DNA from: Fulvivirga imtechensis AK7
Lineage (GTDB): Bacteria; Bacteroidota; Bacteroidia; Cytophagales; Cyclobacteriaceae
Direction: 5' to 3'
Assembly: GCF_000331535.1 (NCBI RefSeq)
Contig: NZ_AMZN01000007.1
Location: 1 to 49,918, forward strand
Length of the DNA stretch: 49,918 bases
Part shown: positions 27,923 through 36,022 of the stretch, in pieces
Layout of the letters: every line of letters starts with the position of its first letter
Numbering within the stretch: the first letter of the stretch is position 1
Notes under the pieces: generated by a model
The model's database searches: none
What the model saw: only the letters and a program-made list of their open reading frames with translations
Told to the model about the DNA's origin: nothing
Position numbers and translations under genes: made by a program

Positions 27923-30313
27923 ATGAAAATAACTAAGTACTTCAACTATAGTGGCATTACATTACTGTTTCTGCTCGGTATCTCCGCTGGAACAATAAAG
28001 GCACAAAATGATGCTATGATGCAAGCCTTCTACTGGGATGTACCGGTAGATGATGTTGCGAAAGACGGCTCCTGGTGGGATACACTAAAATCGCAGGCAC
28101 AGGAGTTGAGCAATGCAGGTATTACAGGCGTGTGGGTACCCTCACCAGCCAAAGGAAATTTCGGAATATATGATATGGGATATGGCGTATTTGATCATTA
28201 TGACCTTGGAAACTATACTCAGAAAGGAACAACCGAGACCAGGTTCGGCAGCAGAACAGAACTGGAAGAAATGATCGATGAAATGCATGACAAACAGATA
28301 CATGTATATGCTGACATTATACTTAACCACATTTATACCAGTTCGGATGAAGAAGAATCTAATCCTGCAGTCAAACAGTATGTATTTGACAGAGCATATC
28401 GTAATGGAACCCAGTATGCGCCCTACCCTTCTCACGAAATAAAATGGGTAATCCCAAATGCCGGAACCGGTGATTACTATATTAAAGTGAGTGGGTATCA
28501 TCTCAACTGGGGAGATCAAAATGAAGAGATTGGATATGACTTGCAAATAAGCTGGGATGGAAGCAGCCTGCCGGACGATACTTTCTCAGATGCCACACCC
28601 ACCTGGGAAACAGAACCTAACAATGGTGGCGGAAACTTTAATACCTACCCTTCGTCAGGAGAAACTGCGAGAGGCAGGATATCCAGCGCATCAGATCTGG
28701 ATGAATGGAAAATAACGGTTACATCAACTAACGACATTGTGATCCGTCTATGGCCAAGAAGAGACAGACCTGCCTCCGAGGGACCATGGGAGTGGCAATG
28801 GGCTGATGCCGGCAACAGAGGATACTACCCGGCTGAGATCTGGCACAATGGCGTAAATGTGGCTAACAGCACTCTTGAAGCACGTACAAACACAGGAATT
28901 TCATATGTGAATCATACCGGTACAAATGAGCCAAACTACACATGGAACTACGCTAACTTCCACCCTGTGGATGCCAATGACTGGCTTGGCTATCCCGGAT
29001 CGGATGAGATTATCACCAACACGAAATTCTTTGGTAATGACCTCAATACCTACGATGCCGTTGTGCAGCAAAGATTAAAAGACTGGGGTGTATGGCTCTC
29101 TGACGAAATAGGTTTTGATGGTTATCGACTGGATTTTGTCAGAGGATTTCAGGAATCGTTTGCAGCCGACTGGATAAATAACCTGCCTGAACTCAATGGA
29201 CAGCAAAGGTTTATTGTAGGCGAATATTGGGGAGGTGCCAATCGTATTAAGGACTGGGTAAATGCTGTTGCAGGCTATGGTGCAGATGTGGATGGCTTTG
29301 ATTTTCCATTGAAAAATACCTTCAATGCCATGTGCAATGGCGGCCAGTCCGACTTTGATATGAAAAACCTCAAAAATGCCGGAATGGTGAGGGGTAGTGA
29401 GCACAGCCTGCCCGGCACTTCCGTAGTGACTTTTGTTGACAACCACGACACCGGTAAAGAGCATGATAAGTGGGTATTTAAAGATTGGAAAATGGCTTAT
29501 GCCTATATGCTAACCCATGAAGGCAGACCTTGCATTTTTTATTCTCACTACTATGGTGTAGAGCAAAAAGATGCTCACGGGGGTGCATATACTACACAAG
29601 CGCCCGCCTCATTGCAAGAGGATATAAATAAGCTGCTATTCGCCAGAAAAACATATCTCAACGGCGGGCTAACAGTACTCAGTGATGGTGGAAATCCTTA
29701 TCCTTCCGGAGACGCGTATCACGTTTACGTAGCCAGAAGAGCTGGTAATGGCACAAAGGATGGCGGCATTATTGTACTCAACAATCATGAAACAGACACA
29801 AAAGGTCTTTGGGTAGACAACGCCACATCCGGATGGAGCAATTGGGCTGGTACCACCCTGGTAAATGCATTTGACCCAACACAAACGGCTCAGGTATACG
29901 GAGATGGCAGAGTCTTTCTTTCAGCGCCTCCTCGTGGATATTCCTTCTGGGTGAAACAAAGTGATTATGTTGCATACTCTCCACCTGCAGGAGGCTCTTC
30001 CGCAAGATCTATGGGTGAAAATACTAATACCATCGTCAATAAGGTGGTGACGGATGGATTCGATGTAAGTCAAAACTATCCCAACCCTTTCTCTGGCGAA
30101 ACTTTTATTGACCTGAGCATACCAGAACGTGGAAACGTTACGATCAATGTGATTGATGTAACCGGACGGGTAAAAAAGACTATCCTAAATAAGGAAATGG
30201 ATAAGGGCATCCATCGCATATCCATTAGTAATCAGGGGCTGTCTAAAGGTATCCACTTTTACCGGGTAGAATACAAGGAAAATGTAGTGATACAGCGAAT
30301 GTCCGCATTATAA
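27923..30313 (+). CDS. Secreted alpha-amylase (GH13) with type IX sorting tail
   Basis: A 796-residue enzyme. Signal peptide ends near TIKAQ. The GH13 barrel starts DAMMQAFYWD and shows conserved regions DIILNH, DGYRLDFVR (nucleophile Asp404), GEYWG (acid/base Glu434) and FVDNHDT (Asp509). Between the third strand and the nucleophile, roughly residues 170-340, is an added beta-rich module containing WETEPNNGGG and SASDLDEWKITV, which resembles a bacterial pre-peptidase C-terminal (PPC) domain. The C-terminus (about 715-796) is a type IX secretion tail: VSQNYPNPFSGETFIDLSIP, VIDVTGRVKK, LSKGIHFYRVEYKENVVIQR. It should be placed on the surface or released to cut starch or glycogen. The preceding gene is the likely regulator. 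Confidence 0.93.
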   Translation: MKITKYFNYSGITLLFLLGISAGTIKAQNDAMMQAFYWDVPVDDVAKDGSWWDTLKSQAQELSNAGITGVWVPSPAKGNFGIYDMGYGVFDHYDLGNYTQKGTTETRFGSRTELEEMIDEMHDKQIHVYADIILNHIYTSSDEEESNPAVKQYVFDRAYRNGTQYAPYPSHEIKWVIPNAGTGDYYIKVSGYHLNWGDQNEEIGYDLQISWDGSSLPDDTFSDATPTWETEPNNGGGNFNTYPSSGETARGRISSASDLDEWKITVTSTNDIVIRLWPRRDRPASEGPWEWQWADAGNRGYYPAEIWHNGVNVANSTLEARTNTGISYVNHTGTNEPNYTWNYANFHPVDANDWLGYPGSDEIITNTKFFGNDLNTYDAVVQQRLKDWGVWLSDEIGFDGYRLDFVRGFQESFAADWINNLPELNGQQRFIVGEYWGGANRIKDWVNAVAGYGADVDGFDFPLKNTFNAMCNGGQSDFDMKNLKNAGMVRGSEHSLPGTSVVTFVDNHDTGKEHDKWVFKDWKMAYAYMLTHEGRPCIFYSHYYGVEQKDAHGGAYTTQAPASLQEDINKLLFARKTYLNGGLTVLSDGGNPYPSGDAYHVYVARRAGNGTKDGGIIVLNNHETDTKGLWVDNATSGWSNWAGTTLVNAFDPTQTAQVYGDGRVFLSAPPRGYSFWVKQSDYVAYSPPAGGSSARSMGENTNTIVNKVVTDGFDVSQNYPNPFSGETFIDLSIPERGNVTINVIDVTGRVKKTILNKEMDKGIHRISISNQGLSKGIHFYRVEYKENVVIQRMSAL

Positions 30314-30339
30314 AGATAGAAAAAGAAAGGGGTTTAACT

Positions 30340-30380
30340 TGTAAGTAGAGAGAGTCTTTCCGGCAACGGAAGGCTTTCTT
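30340..30380. terminator. Terminator between amylase and the converging CapA-like gene
   Basis: GAGTCTTTCCG, loop GCAA, CGGAAGGCTTTC, then TTTTTT. The stem has one mismatch and some G-T pairs. With A-rich DNA on its left it could serve both converging genes. Confidence 0.65.
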
Positions 30381-30392
30381 TTTTGTACTCCG

Positions 30393-31598
30393 TTACCACT
30401 GCAATGACAATGTACCTTCATCAGTTAGCACCACCTGTGCGCCTAACTTTCTACTCTCACGGTCAAGTACATACTGAATCCAACGAATATCAGCTTTAGA
30501 AGCATTGTTGAGCCTCATATTTTTGATATGCATAGGTACCATTTGCATAGATAGTAGTTTTCCTGAAGAAGGTTCGATCACTGGAAAATACATCAATGCA
30601 AGGTCATCTCTAAATTGTTCGTAACCTTCAATCCCTTCATAATCATTGATAAAATCGCCCGCTCCATAAATGATGAGCTTACCGTGGTACACTTCAATTC
30701 CCCGGGGGTGATGGGATGAATGGCCATGTACAATATCGACACCTGCCCGATCAATCAATTGGTGAGCAAACTCCCGCTGTACAGAAGGAATATCGTAACC
30801 CCAGTTACTTCCCCAATGTACCGAAAACACCACGACATCTCCCGATCGCTTTTCTGCACTTACCTGCTCTTTGATGCTTATGAGCTCTTGTTTCCCCGGT
30901 TCCCGGAGATAACATATCCCCGATCGCTCGGTGGTAGCCCCCCAACCTGCCGGTACTCCGCTGCTTCCGGCACCATATGCAAAAACTAAGATCCTGCCCT
31001 TTTTCAACTGTAAAATGGCAGGCTTTTGTGCTTCCTCAGTATTCCTACCAGCTCCTGCATACAAGATACCGGCCGCCTCCAGGGTGCGCAGTGTCTCCAC
31101 CAGCCCTGATATTTCCCAATCAAGCGTATGATTATTGGCAAGCGACACTACATTAATGCCCGCTTCAGTAAGTACATTGATATTTTTGGGGTGCATTCGA
31201 TAGTTGATCCCTTTTCCCGGCCATGGTTGCTCATTATTAGTAATGCTGGTTTCCAGATTGATGATTTTAGCGGCTGGGGCAAACCGGCTCCAGACCTTTA
31301 ATGCATCTCCCCAGATATATTTTGGAGAAACAGGCTGATCAATGTTTCCATTTTGGCTTTCCGCCAATTGCACATAATATGTTGCATCTTTAACATACGA
31401 CTCATAAAGTATCGGATTCACCGAATGATTAAGTATCTGGTCAATTCCCCGGCCAGTCATAACGTCTCCCGATAAAAAGAGCGTGATGCCGTCCGCCTCC
31501 TGTAGCAAAGGACCTACCGCTTTCATATTTACAGCACCTGGTTTTTCAGCAGGCAAAAAAGCACAGATGCCCGCAACTATTAATAACCTCCACAACAT
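30393..31598 (-). CDS. CapA-family protein (metallophosphatase-like)
   Basis: A 401-residue protein from ATG 31598 (MLWRLLIVAG); a GTG two codons upstream is possible. The signal peptide is followed by the CapA/PgsA pattern: ITLFLSGDVMTGRGID, AKIINLETSITNN, NVVSLANNHTLDW, VVFSVHWGSNWGYD, IVHGHSSHHPRGIEVYHGK and LIIYGAGDFINDYEG. These hold the metal-binding Asp, Asn and His residues of a calcineurin-like fold. CapA in Bacillus takes part in poly-gamma-glutamate export, but homologues without capB/capC, as here, are widespread and of uncertain role. Two mobile repeats begin 10 bases upstream of its start and may hold or disturb its promoter. Confidence 0.85.
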   Translation of the reverse strand: MLWRLLIVAGICAFLPAEKPGAVNMKAVGPLLQEADGITLFLSGDVMTGRGIDQILNHSVNPILYESYVKDATYYVQLAESQNGNIDQPVSPKYIWGDALKVWSRFAPAAKIINLETSITNNEQPWPGKGINYRMHPKNINVLTEAGINVVSLANNHTLDWEISGLVETLRTLEAAGILYAGAGRNTEEAQKPAILQLKKGRILVFAYGAGSSGVPAGWGATTERSGICYLREPGKQELISIKEQVSAEKRSGDVVVFSVHWGSNWGYDIPSVQREFAHQLIDRAGVDIVHGHSSHHPRGIEVYHGKLIIYGAGDFINDYEGIEGYEQFRDDLALMYFPVIEPSSGKLLSMQMVPMHIKNMRLNNASKADIRWIQYVLDRESRKLGAQVVLTDEGTLSLQW

Positions 31599-31608
31599 AT
31601 TCACTAAT

Positions 31609-31754
31609 TAGTGTCTATAAGAAAACGCCAATGTCTGCGTTATGCTCGCCCCAAAAATGCTCACGTACCTCAGTACGCTCCGCATTTTTGGCACTTCACA
31701 AGCCTTGACCTTGACGTTTTCTTAAAGCCACTTAGAGTTTTCTTACAAACACTA
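31609..31754 (+). mobile_element. MITE-like element, copy M3
   Basis: A 146-bp element from TAGTGTCTATAAGAAAACG to GTTTTCTTACAAACACTA, with the inner block AATGTCTGCGTTATGCTCGC and CCCAAAAATGCTCA shared with M1 and M5. No coding sequence. It directly abuts M4, the two sharing CTAATTAG at the junction. Confidence 0.85.
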
Positions 31755-31756
31755 AT

Positions 31757-31928
31757 TAGTGTCTTTAAAAAAAATCGCTAAGCTCGCATTCGCGTAGCCG
31801 CCTGGGCGGAGCAAGGGCTTGTGCCTTCGCACCCGAAGCACCATGGCACATAGGTATGAAGTCCCAAAAAGCGGAGTCCCGCATAAATGTCAGTATAACT
31901 GTCGGGAAGAACATTCTTCGAGACACTA
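31757..31928 (+). mobile_element. MITE-like element, composite copy M4
   Basis: A 172-bp element from TAGTGTCTTTAA to CGAGACACTA. Its left inner part (GCATTCGCGTAGCCGC, 31786-31812) is the module also found in M2 and element B, whereas its right part (GAAGTCCCAAAAAGCGGAGT) matches M1. It is thus a hybrid. The reading frame that seems to extend the following VOC gene backwards runs through this element and is not real coding. Confidence 0.75.
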
Positions 31929-32044
31929 ATTCCCTGTCAGTTTTACCACCTTATTATTTAAACACCCTCCAACAACAGTTGTTATACTGCTCTCATTATG
32001 TATTTTTACAAAAACACTTGCTTAATTACCAACAACAAATAAAA

Positions 32045-32464
32045 ATGGAACAACGGCTTACAATCGTTACACTCGGAGTCGAAGACCTGACCAGGTCGAC
32101 AGACTTTTATTCCAATACACTTGGCTGGGAGAAAACAAAGGAAAGCAATGATAATATCACCTTTTATAAACTAAATGGCATTTTGATTTCGCTATATCCC
32201 ATTAAGAAGTTGGCGGAAGATGCTCAGACAGATCATCTTAGAAACGGCTTTAAAGGTTTTAGTCTGGCACATAATGCGCGGAGTGAAAGCGAGGTGGATC
32301 AAATATTTGATGATCTGCGAAAAAAAGGCGTTAAAATTATAAAAGAGCCGGAAAAAGTATTCTGGGGTGGCTATAGCGGGTATATTTCCGATCCTGATGG
32401 ATACCTTTGGGAGGTAGCTTTCAACCCGTACCTGGAGCTGACCCAGGCTGGAGATGTTGCTTGA
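32045..32464 (+). CDS. VOC/glyoxalase-family protein
   Basis: A 139-residue protein from ATG 32045 (MEQRLTIVTLGVEDL). It has the two-module vicinal oxygen chelate pattern: VTLGVEDLTRSTDFYSNTLG followed by ITFYKLNGILISLYP, then SLAHNARSESEVDQIFDDLR, KEPEKVFWGGYSGYISDPDG and LWEVAFNP, with the Glu near the end as a typical metal or active-site position. Stand-alone members include lactoylglutathione-lyase-like enzymes, antibiotic-binding proteins and many unknowns; no further assignment is justified. The longer in-frame extension upstream comes from element M4 and is rejected. Confidence 0.85.
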   Translation: MEQRLTIVTLGVEDLTRSTDFYSNTLGWEKTKESNDNITFYKLNGILISLYPIKKLAEDAQTDHLRNGFKGFSLAHNARSESEVDQIFDDLRKKGVKIIKEPEKVFWGGYSGYISDPDGYLWEVAFNPYLELTQAGDVA

Positions 32465-32531
32465 TATTATTTACACACTGAAATTCACCAGCACCGGATA
32501 GCACAGTAGTGCCATCCGGTTGAGTACAATG

Positions 32532-33068
32532 CTAAAAACGGTAAGAAAGGCCAATCTCCAGACCGGATAACGTTCCTCCTGTGAGTTCAGCATTAGCGCC
32601 CCAGTTTTGATTGAAGTACCATCGGGCACCTGCTTGCAGAGCAATATATACGTCAGAATCTTCAAAGCTCGGATCTCCAGGCCCGTCATAGTCATGGCTC
32701 CATACGCTATAACCCAGAGAAAGCCCGCCATACAGATCCAGTTGGTCAGGTAAGCCACTGATATGCGCTCCGTAATGATAGTCCCCTCTAAAGCTCAGGT
32801 TAAAAATGGTATAGTCAATATCATATCCGCCCGTGAAAAAACTGTACCTTTTGGAATAGCTTCGGTAGCTGATCCTGGGTCCAATAGTTATTTTATCCGC
32901 TATACCGAAATCCATTCCGGCATATACAGGCACGCCCCAATTGGACACTCCTACTCCGAAATTGATCTGCTTAAAGCCTTGTGTGGGTTCAAATCCCTGT
33001 GCATTAGTGACATAGCTCACTCCTGATACTACGACAAGTAAAAAAAGTTTTCTTAACACTCTGTTCAT
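32532..33068 (-). CDS. Small outer-membrane beta-barrel protein
   Basis: A 178-residue protein with a signal peptide (MNRVLRKLFLLVVVSGVSYV, cut near NAQG). The remaining 150 residues alternate polar and aromatic residues in strands such as INFGVGVSNWGVPVYAGMDF, KITIGPRISYRSYSK and YNLSFRGDYHYGAH-like stretches, with DYDGPGDPSFEDSDVYIALQ in a loop, and end GLEIGLSYRF with the C-terminal Phe needed for outer-membrane insertion. It is an eight-stranded-type barrel of the OmpW/opacity-like group; role unknown. A good promoter precedes it. Confidence 0.8.
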   Translation of the reverse strand: MNRVLRKLFLLVVVSGVSYVTNAQGFEPTQGFKQINFGVGVSNWGVPVYAGMDFGIADKITIGPRISYRSYSKRYSFFTGGYDIDYTIFNLSFRGDYHYGAHISGLPDQLDLYGGLSLGYSVWSHDYDGPGDPSFEDSDVYIALQAGARWYFNQNWGANAELTGGTLSGLEIGLSYRF

Positions 33069-33091
33069 TGGTTTCTTGTTTATTTATTGTG

Positions 33092-33123
33092 CAAAAGTTC
33101 GTTTTTTTAATGTACAATTCAAA
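33092..33123 (-). promoter_or_regulatory. Bacteroidota-type promoter for the small OM barrel gene
   Basis: On the minus strand TTTG (33123-33120) and AACTTTTG (33099-33092) are 20 bases apart, close to the Bacteroidota consensus TTTG-N19-21-TAnnTTTG with one mismatch in the -7 box. The start codon is 23 bases downstream of the box. Confidence 0.55.
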
Positions 33124-33329
33124 TATTCCCCCGGATGAAATTATAAAACCTTTATGGAAACAACTTGCACACTTACAAATAATTAACTTTTCAACAAATG
33201 GAACGAAAAACTGTTAAAAGAGTTTATGTTTCATTTTTAAAAAATGAATAGTAAGGCAATAGTATCAAGTTTCAAGCTTCAACCATTGTACCCAAAACAA
33301 ATTGGGGGCTCACGTTGAAGTTCGGCTGG

Positions 33330-34124
33330 TTACTTTTTGGTTTGCTCTTTTAGTTTAATAATCTCCTTTTGCAGGTCTAAAACTATTGATGCCAGTTGCT
33401 CTGTTGAGACCTCGTTACTGTCCTTGGCATCAGGAAATTGTACACTGATGTAAGCTTTGCTGGCCCAAACCTCAAGCACATCATCTATGCTCACCTGGAA
33501 AGGAGCATACTGGCGGTTGTCCGAAACAAGAAACAATTTACCATTGTCTGCTATGTAGTTAAAGACCCTTTTGTAAACGATTCCCTCAGTCTTTGTCACC
33601 AGCACATAAGTTTTACCGTTCTTTATTTGCCTGATGTCATCCACATATTCACCAATAATAATGGTACCGGGCAGGATAGGTAACATAGAGTCTCCCGATA
33701 TTTCAAACGCGCGATAGGTTGCATTTGTAGGTAAAATGGGCAGTTTAAACTTTGGCAATTCCTGAATGTACTCTGGGTCTGCATAACCATTAAGATAACC
33801 TGCGGCGGCCTTTTGGGGCACCAGCTCAATATTTTCCCTTTGGTTTTCATCTACAGTTATGGCGAGCACTTCCTTTCCTCTTTTAAACTTGCTTACATTT
33901 AATTCTTCGTCTGATAATCGGCTTACATCCTTATTGATAAGAATGTCCACCGAGGTACCAAAAACTGTCGCCATTCTGATCAGGTTACTTATACGTGGAT
34001 CTGCCCGCCCTTCTTCGTAGGCACCTACTAATGATCTTTTTATATTTATTCTTTCAGCAAACTGCTCCTGAGTAAGGCCTATTTTCTTTCTCAGGTATTT
34101 AATATTCTCACTGATGAGACTCAT
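33330..34124 (-). CDS. XRE-type repressor with S24 (LexA-like) self-cleavage domain
   Basis: A 264-residue regulator. Residues 6-62 form a Cro/C1 helix-turn-helix (IKYLRKKIGLTQEQFAERIN, then RSLVGAYEEGRADP). The C-terminal domain is a LexA/CI-type S24 serine protease: a candidate cleavage bond Ala108-Gly109 in QKAAAGYLN, the nucleophile Ser146 in SGDSMLPI, and the general base Lys185 in GIVYKRV. A short coiled tail (SIVLDLQKEIIKLKEQT) ends the protein. Such regulators respond to DNA damage or other stress by self-cleavage. No phage genes surround it, so it is probably a chromosomal stress regulator. It follows the small gene at 34128-34394 with 3 bases between and they likely share a transcript. 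Confidence 0.88.
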   Translation of the reverse strand: MSLISENIKYLRKKIGLTQEQFAERINIKRSLVGAYEEGRADPRISNLIRMATVFGTSVDILINKDVSRLSDEELNVSKFKRGKEVLAITVDENQRENIELVPQKAAAGYLNGYADPEYIQELPKFKLPILPTNATYRAFEISGDSMLPILPGTIIIGEYVDDIRQIKNGKTYVLVTKTEGIVYKRVFNYIADNGKLFLVSDNRQYAPFQVSIDDVLEVWASKAYISVQFPDAKDSNEVSTEQLASIVLDLQKEIIKLKEQTKK

Positions 34125-34127
34125 GTC

Positions 34128-34394
34128 TTAGTTATTAAAAATTAAAATCAGGTCCTTCCGCCTGGGTTTATTTGCTAAATTATATAAATGCGAATGATAA
34201 TAGCTATCCCGCTGTTCAATATATCTTATCTCATGCTCAATGGTACTTACTACTTCCTTTAATGTAGACCCCGATTCCACAAGCATATACCCATATAGGC
34301 CCCGCTGAGATGAAGAAGATATGATGAATTTAATCTGGCATTTGCCTGAGCTAAGCTTTTTGCTATACAATTTGAGTTTATATCCCTGATCCAT
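34128..34394 (-). CDS. Small protein of unknown function, partner of the XRE-S24 repressor
   Basis: An 88-residue basic protein (MDQGYKLKLYSKKLSSGKCQ) with a predicted beta-rich first half (QIKFIISSSSQRGLYGYML) and a helix with EVVSTIEHEIRYIEQRDSYY. I do not recognise the family. It is read just before the repressor gene (3-base gap), so the two are almost certainly co-expressed. The upstream DNA has a TAnnTTTG-like box very near the ATG and a small inverted repeat that could be the repressor's operator. Confidence 0.55.
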   Translation of the reverse strand: MDQGYKLKLYSKKLSSGKCQIKFIISSSSQRGLYGYMLVESGSTLKEVVSTIEHEIRYIEQRDSYYHSHLYNLANKPRRKDLILIFNN

Positions 34395-34409
34395 AGCGCA
34401 AATATTTTA

Positions 34410-34424
34410 ACTAATATTTTTAGT
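34410..34424. promoter_or_regulatory. Possible operator for the XRE-S24 repressor
   Basis: ACTAA-TATTT-TTAGT, a perfect inverted repeat with 5-base arms, sits 16-30 bases upstream of the first gene of the repressor unit, next to AATATTTG (minus strand), a near match to the -7 box. Position suggests auto-repression; no other copy was found by eye. Confidence 0.35.
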
Positions 34425-34535
34425 AATTATAATCACCTGTAAATTAAAATGCAACTATTATTGCTAAAAAAATTAGTCAGCCCCTGACCGCCGACAAATA
34501 AATCAAATTGTGTTTTTAATATCTGGCTACATACC

Positions 34536-34543
34536 TAAATTTG
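34536..34543 (+). promoter_or_regulatory. Promoter -7 box for purC
   Basis: TAAATTTG is a perfect TAnnTTTG box. It ends only 10 bases before the purC ATG at 34554, so the RNA would have a leader of just a few bases. A clear TTTG at the right upstream distance is missing. Confidence 0.4.
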
Positions 34544-34553
34544 CGAGCACCGT

Positions 34554-35495
34554 ATGAATGCATTAAAAGAAACAAACTTCACCTTCAGTAATCAAACCGG
34601 CTTCTATCGTGGCAAGGTGCGTGATATTTATTACTTTGGAAATAGAATGGCTATGGTAGCTTCCGACAGGATCTCAGCCTTTGATGTGATTTTGCCAAAA
34701 GCTATTCCTTATAAAGGCCAGGTACTCAACCAGATTGCTACAAGAAATCTGGAAGCTACCAGCGATATTTGCCCCAACTGGCTGGAAGCTACTCCCGATC
34801 CTAATGTAGCTATAGGCATCACCTGCGAAACATACCCGGTAGAAATGGTGATAAGAGGATATTTAGCAGGGCATGCATGGAGGGAATATCGGGATGGAAA
34901 AAGGAGTGTATGTGGAGTGGAGCTCCCCGATGGGTTAAAAGAGAATGACAAACTACCACAACCAATTATTACTCCAACCACGAAGGCTCATGAGGGTCAT
35001 GATGAGGATATTTCGAGGGGGCAGATCATTGCCAAGGGTCTGGTGTCGGAAGCTGAATACTTACAGCTTGAAAATTATACAAAAAGATTGTTTGAGAGGG
35101 GGACCGAGCTGGCAAAAGAACGTGGACTGATTCTTGTTGACACGAAGTATGAATTTGGTAAGCTGGATGGCACCATCTATCTCATAGATGAAATCCATAC
35201 GCCTGATTCGTCAAGATATTTTTACCTGGAAGGATATGAAGAACGCCAACAAAAAGGTGAGCCTCAAAAACAACTTTCGAAGGAATTCGTTAGACAATGG
35301 TTAATAGCTAATGGTTTTCAGGGAAAAGACGGACAAAAGATTCCCGAAATGACCGATGAGGTTGTAAATTCGATTTCAGATCGGTATCTTGAGCTTTACG
35401 AAAAAGTGACGGGTGAGCCGTTGGACAAGCAAGACTACAGTCAGGTGAACGAAAGAATTAAAAATAGCATTATTAAAGGGATCAACAAGCAATAG
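34554..35495 (+). CDS. purC: SAICAR synthase PurC
   Basis: A 313-residue phosphoribosylaminoimidazole-succinocarboxamide synthase, the longer form of the enzyme found in Bacteroidota and yeast. Recognisable parts are [20 protein letters not shown] (nucleotide-binding loop), [69 protein letters not shown] and [13 protein letters not shown] (aspartate and Mg site). It adds aspartate to CAIR with ATP in purine synthesis. It stands alone, with a very short leader. A weak stem GGGCTgataaAGCC plus T-rich DNA near 35555-35572 could end the transcript. Confidence 0.96.
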   Translation: MNALKETNFTFSNQTGFYRGKVRDIYYFGNRMAMVASDRISAFDVILPKAIPYKGQVLNQIATRNLEATSDICPNWLEATPDPNVAIGITCETYPVEMVIRGYLAGHAWREYRDGKRSVCGVELPDGLKENDKLPQPIITPTTKAHEGHDEDISRGQIIAKGLVSEAEYLQLENYTKRLFERGTELAKERGLILVDTKYEFGKLDGTIYLIDEIHTPDSSRYFYLEGYEERQQKGEPQKQLSKEFVRQWLIANGFQGKDGQKIPEMTDEVVNSISDRYLELYEKVTGEPLDKQDYSQVNERIKNSIIKGINKQ

Positions 35496-35621
35496 TTATG
35501 AAATAGTCATAAAGAAGAGCCAATCAAGCGACATGAATAATGGGAGAAAATTTGGGCTGATAAAGCCTTCTTTTAGAATCTGACTATTCCATGTGGCCAT
35601 TGAAAATTAAATTATATACAC

Positions 35622-36005
35622 ATGAAATACACTATAGATAAACAAGAACGATATAGCCTTTTAAAACTTCATGAGGAAAAGCTGGACTCCAGCATTGCAC
35701 CTAAACTGAAGTCGGAACTGATCACAATCCATGCCGAAGGAGTGAAAAATATAATTTTGGACCTTTCGGATGTTAAATACACAGATTCTTCAGGGCTAAG
35801 CGCTCTGCTGGTGGGCAATCGCGTAATCCAGGAAGACGGGGGTATTTTTGTGCTTTGTGGCCTTTCCGATCACACTATGAAGCTGATAAAAATCTCACAA
35901 CTTGACAGTGTACTGAACATTCTGCCTACTACAGAGGAGGCTATTGACGCGGTATTCATGAATGAGCTCGAAAATGATCTCAAAGAGGGTGAAGACGAAG
36001 GTTGA
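35622..36005 (+). CDS. STAS-domain anti-sigma-factor antagonist
   Basis: A 127-residue protein made of one STAS domain with an acidic tail (ELENDLKEGEDEG). The phosphorylation loop is KYTDSSGLSALLVGNR with Ser56 or Ser57 as the likely target, preceded by NIILDLSDV. Such proteins bind or release an anti-sigma kinase when dephosphorylated. No partner kinase is in this window, so the system is split or this protein serves another structural use, as in many Bacteroidota. It lies 17 bases before rnz and probably shares its transcript. Confidence 0.88.
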   Translation: MKYTIDKQERYSLLKLHEEKLDSSIAPKLKSELITIHAEGVKNIILDLSDVKYTDSSGLSALLVGNRVIQEDGGIFVLCGLSDHTMKLIKISQLDSVLNILPTTEEAIDAVFMNELENDLKEGEDEG

Positions 36006-36022
36006 GTATTTATTAGAAAAGC

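Noticed and set aside
31856-32044. 63-codon extension of the VOC gene
   Set aside because: Comes from mobile element M4 and the spacer; the VOC fold begins exactly at ATG 32045.
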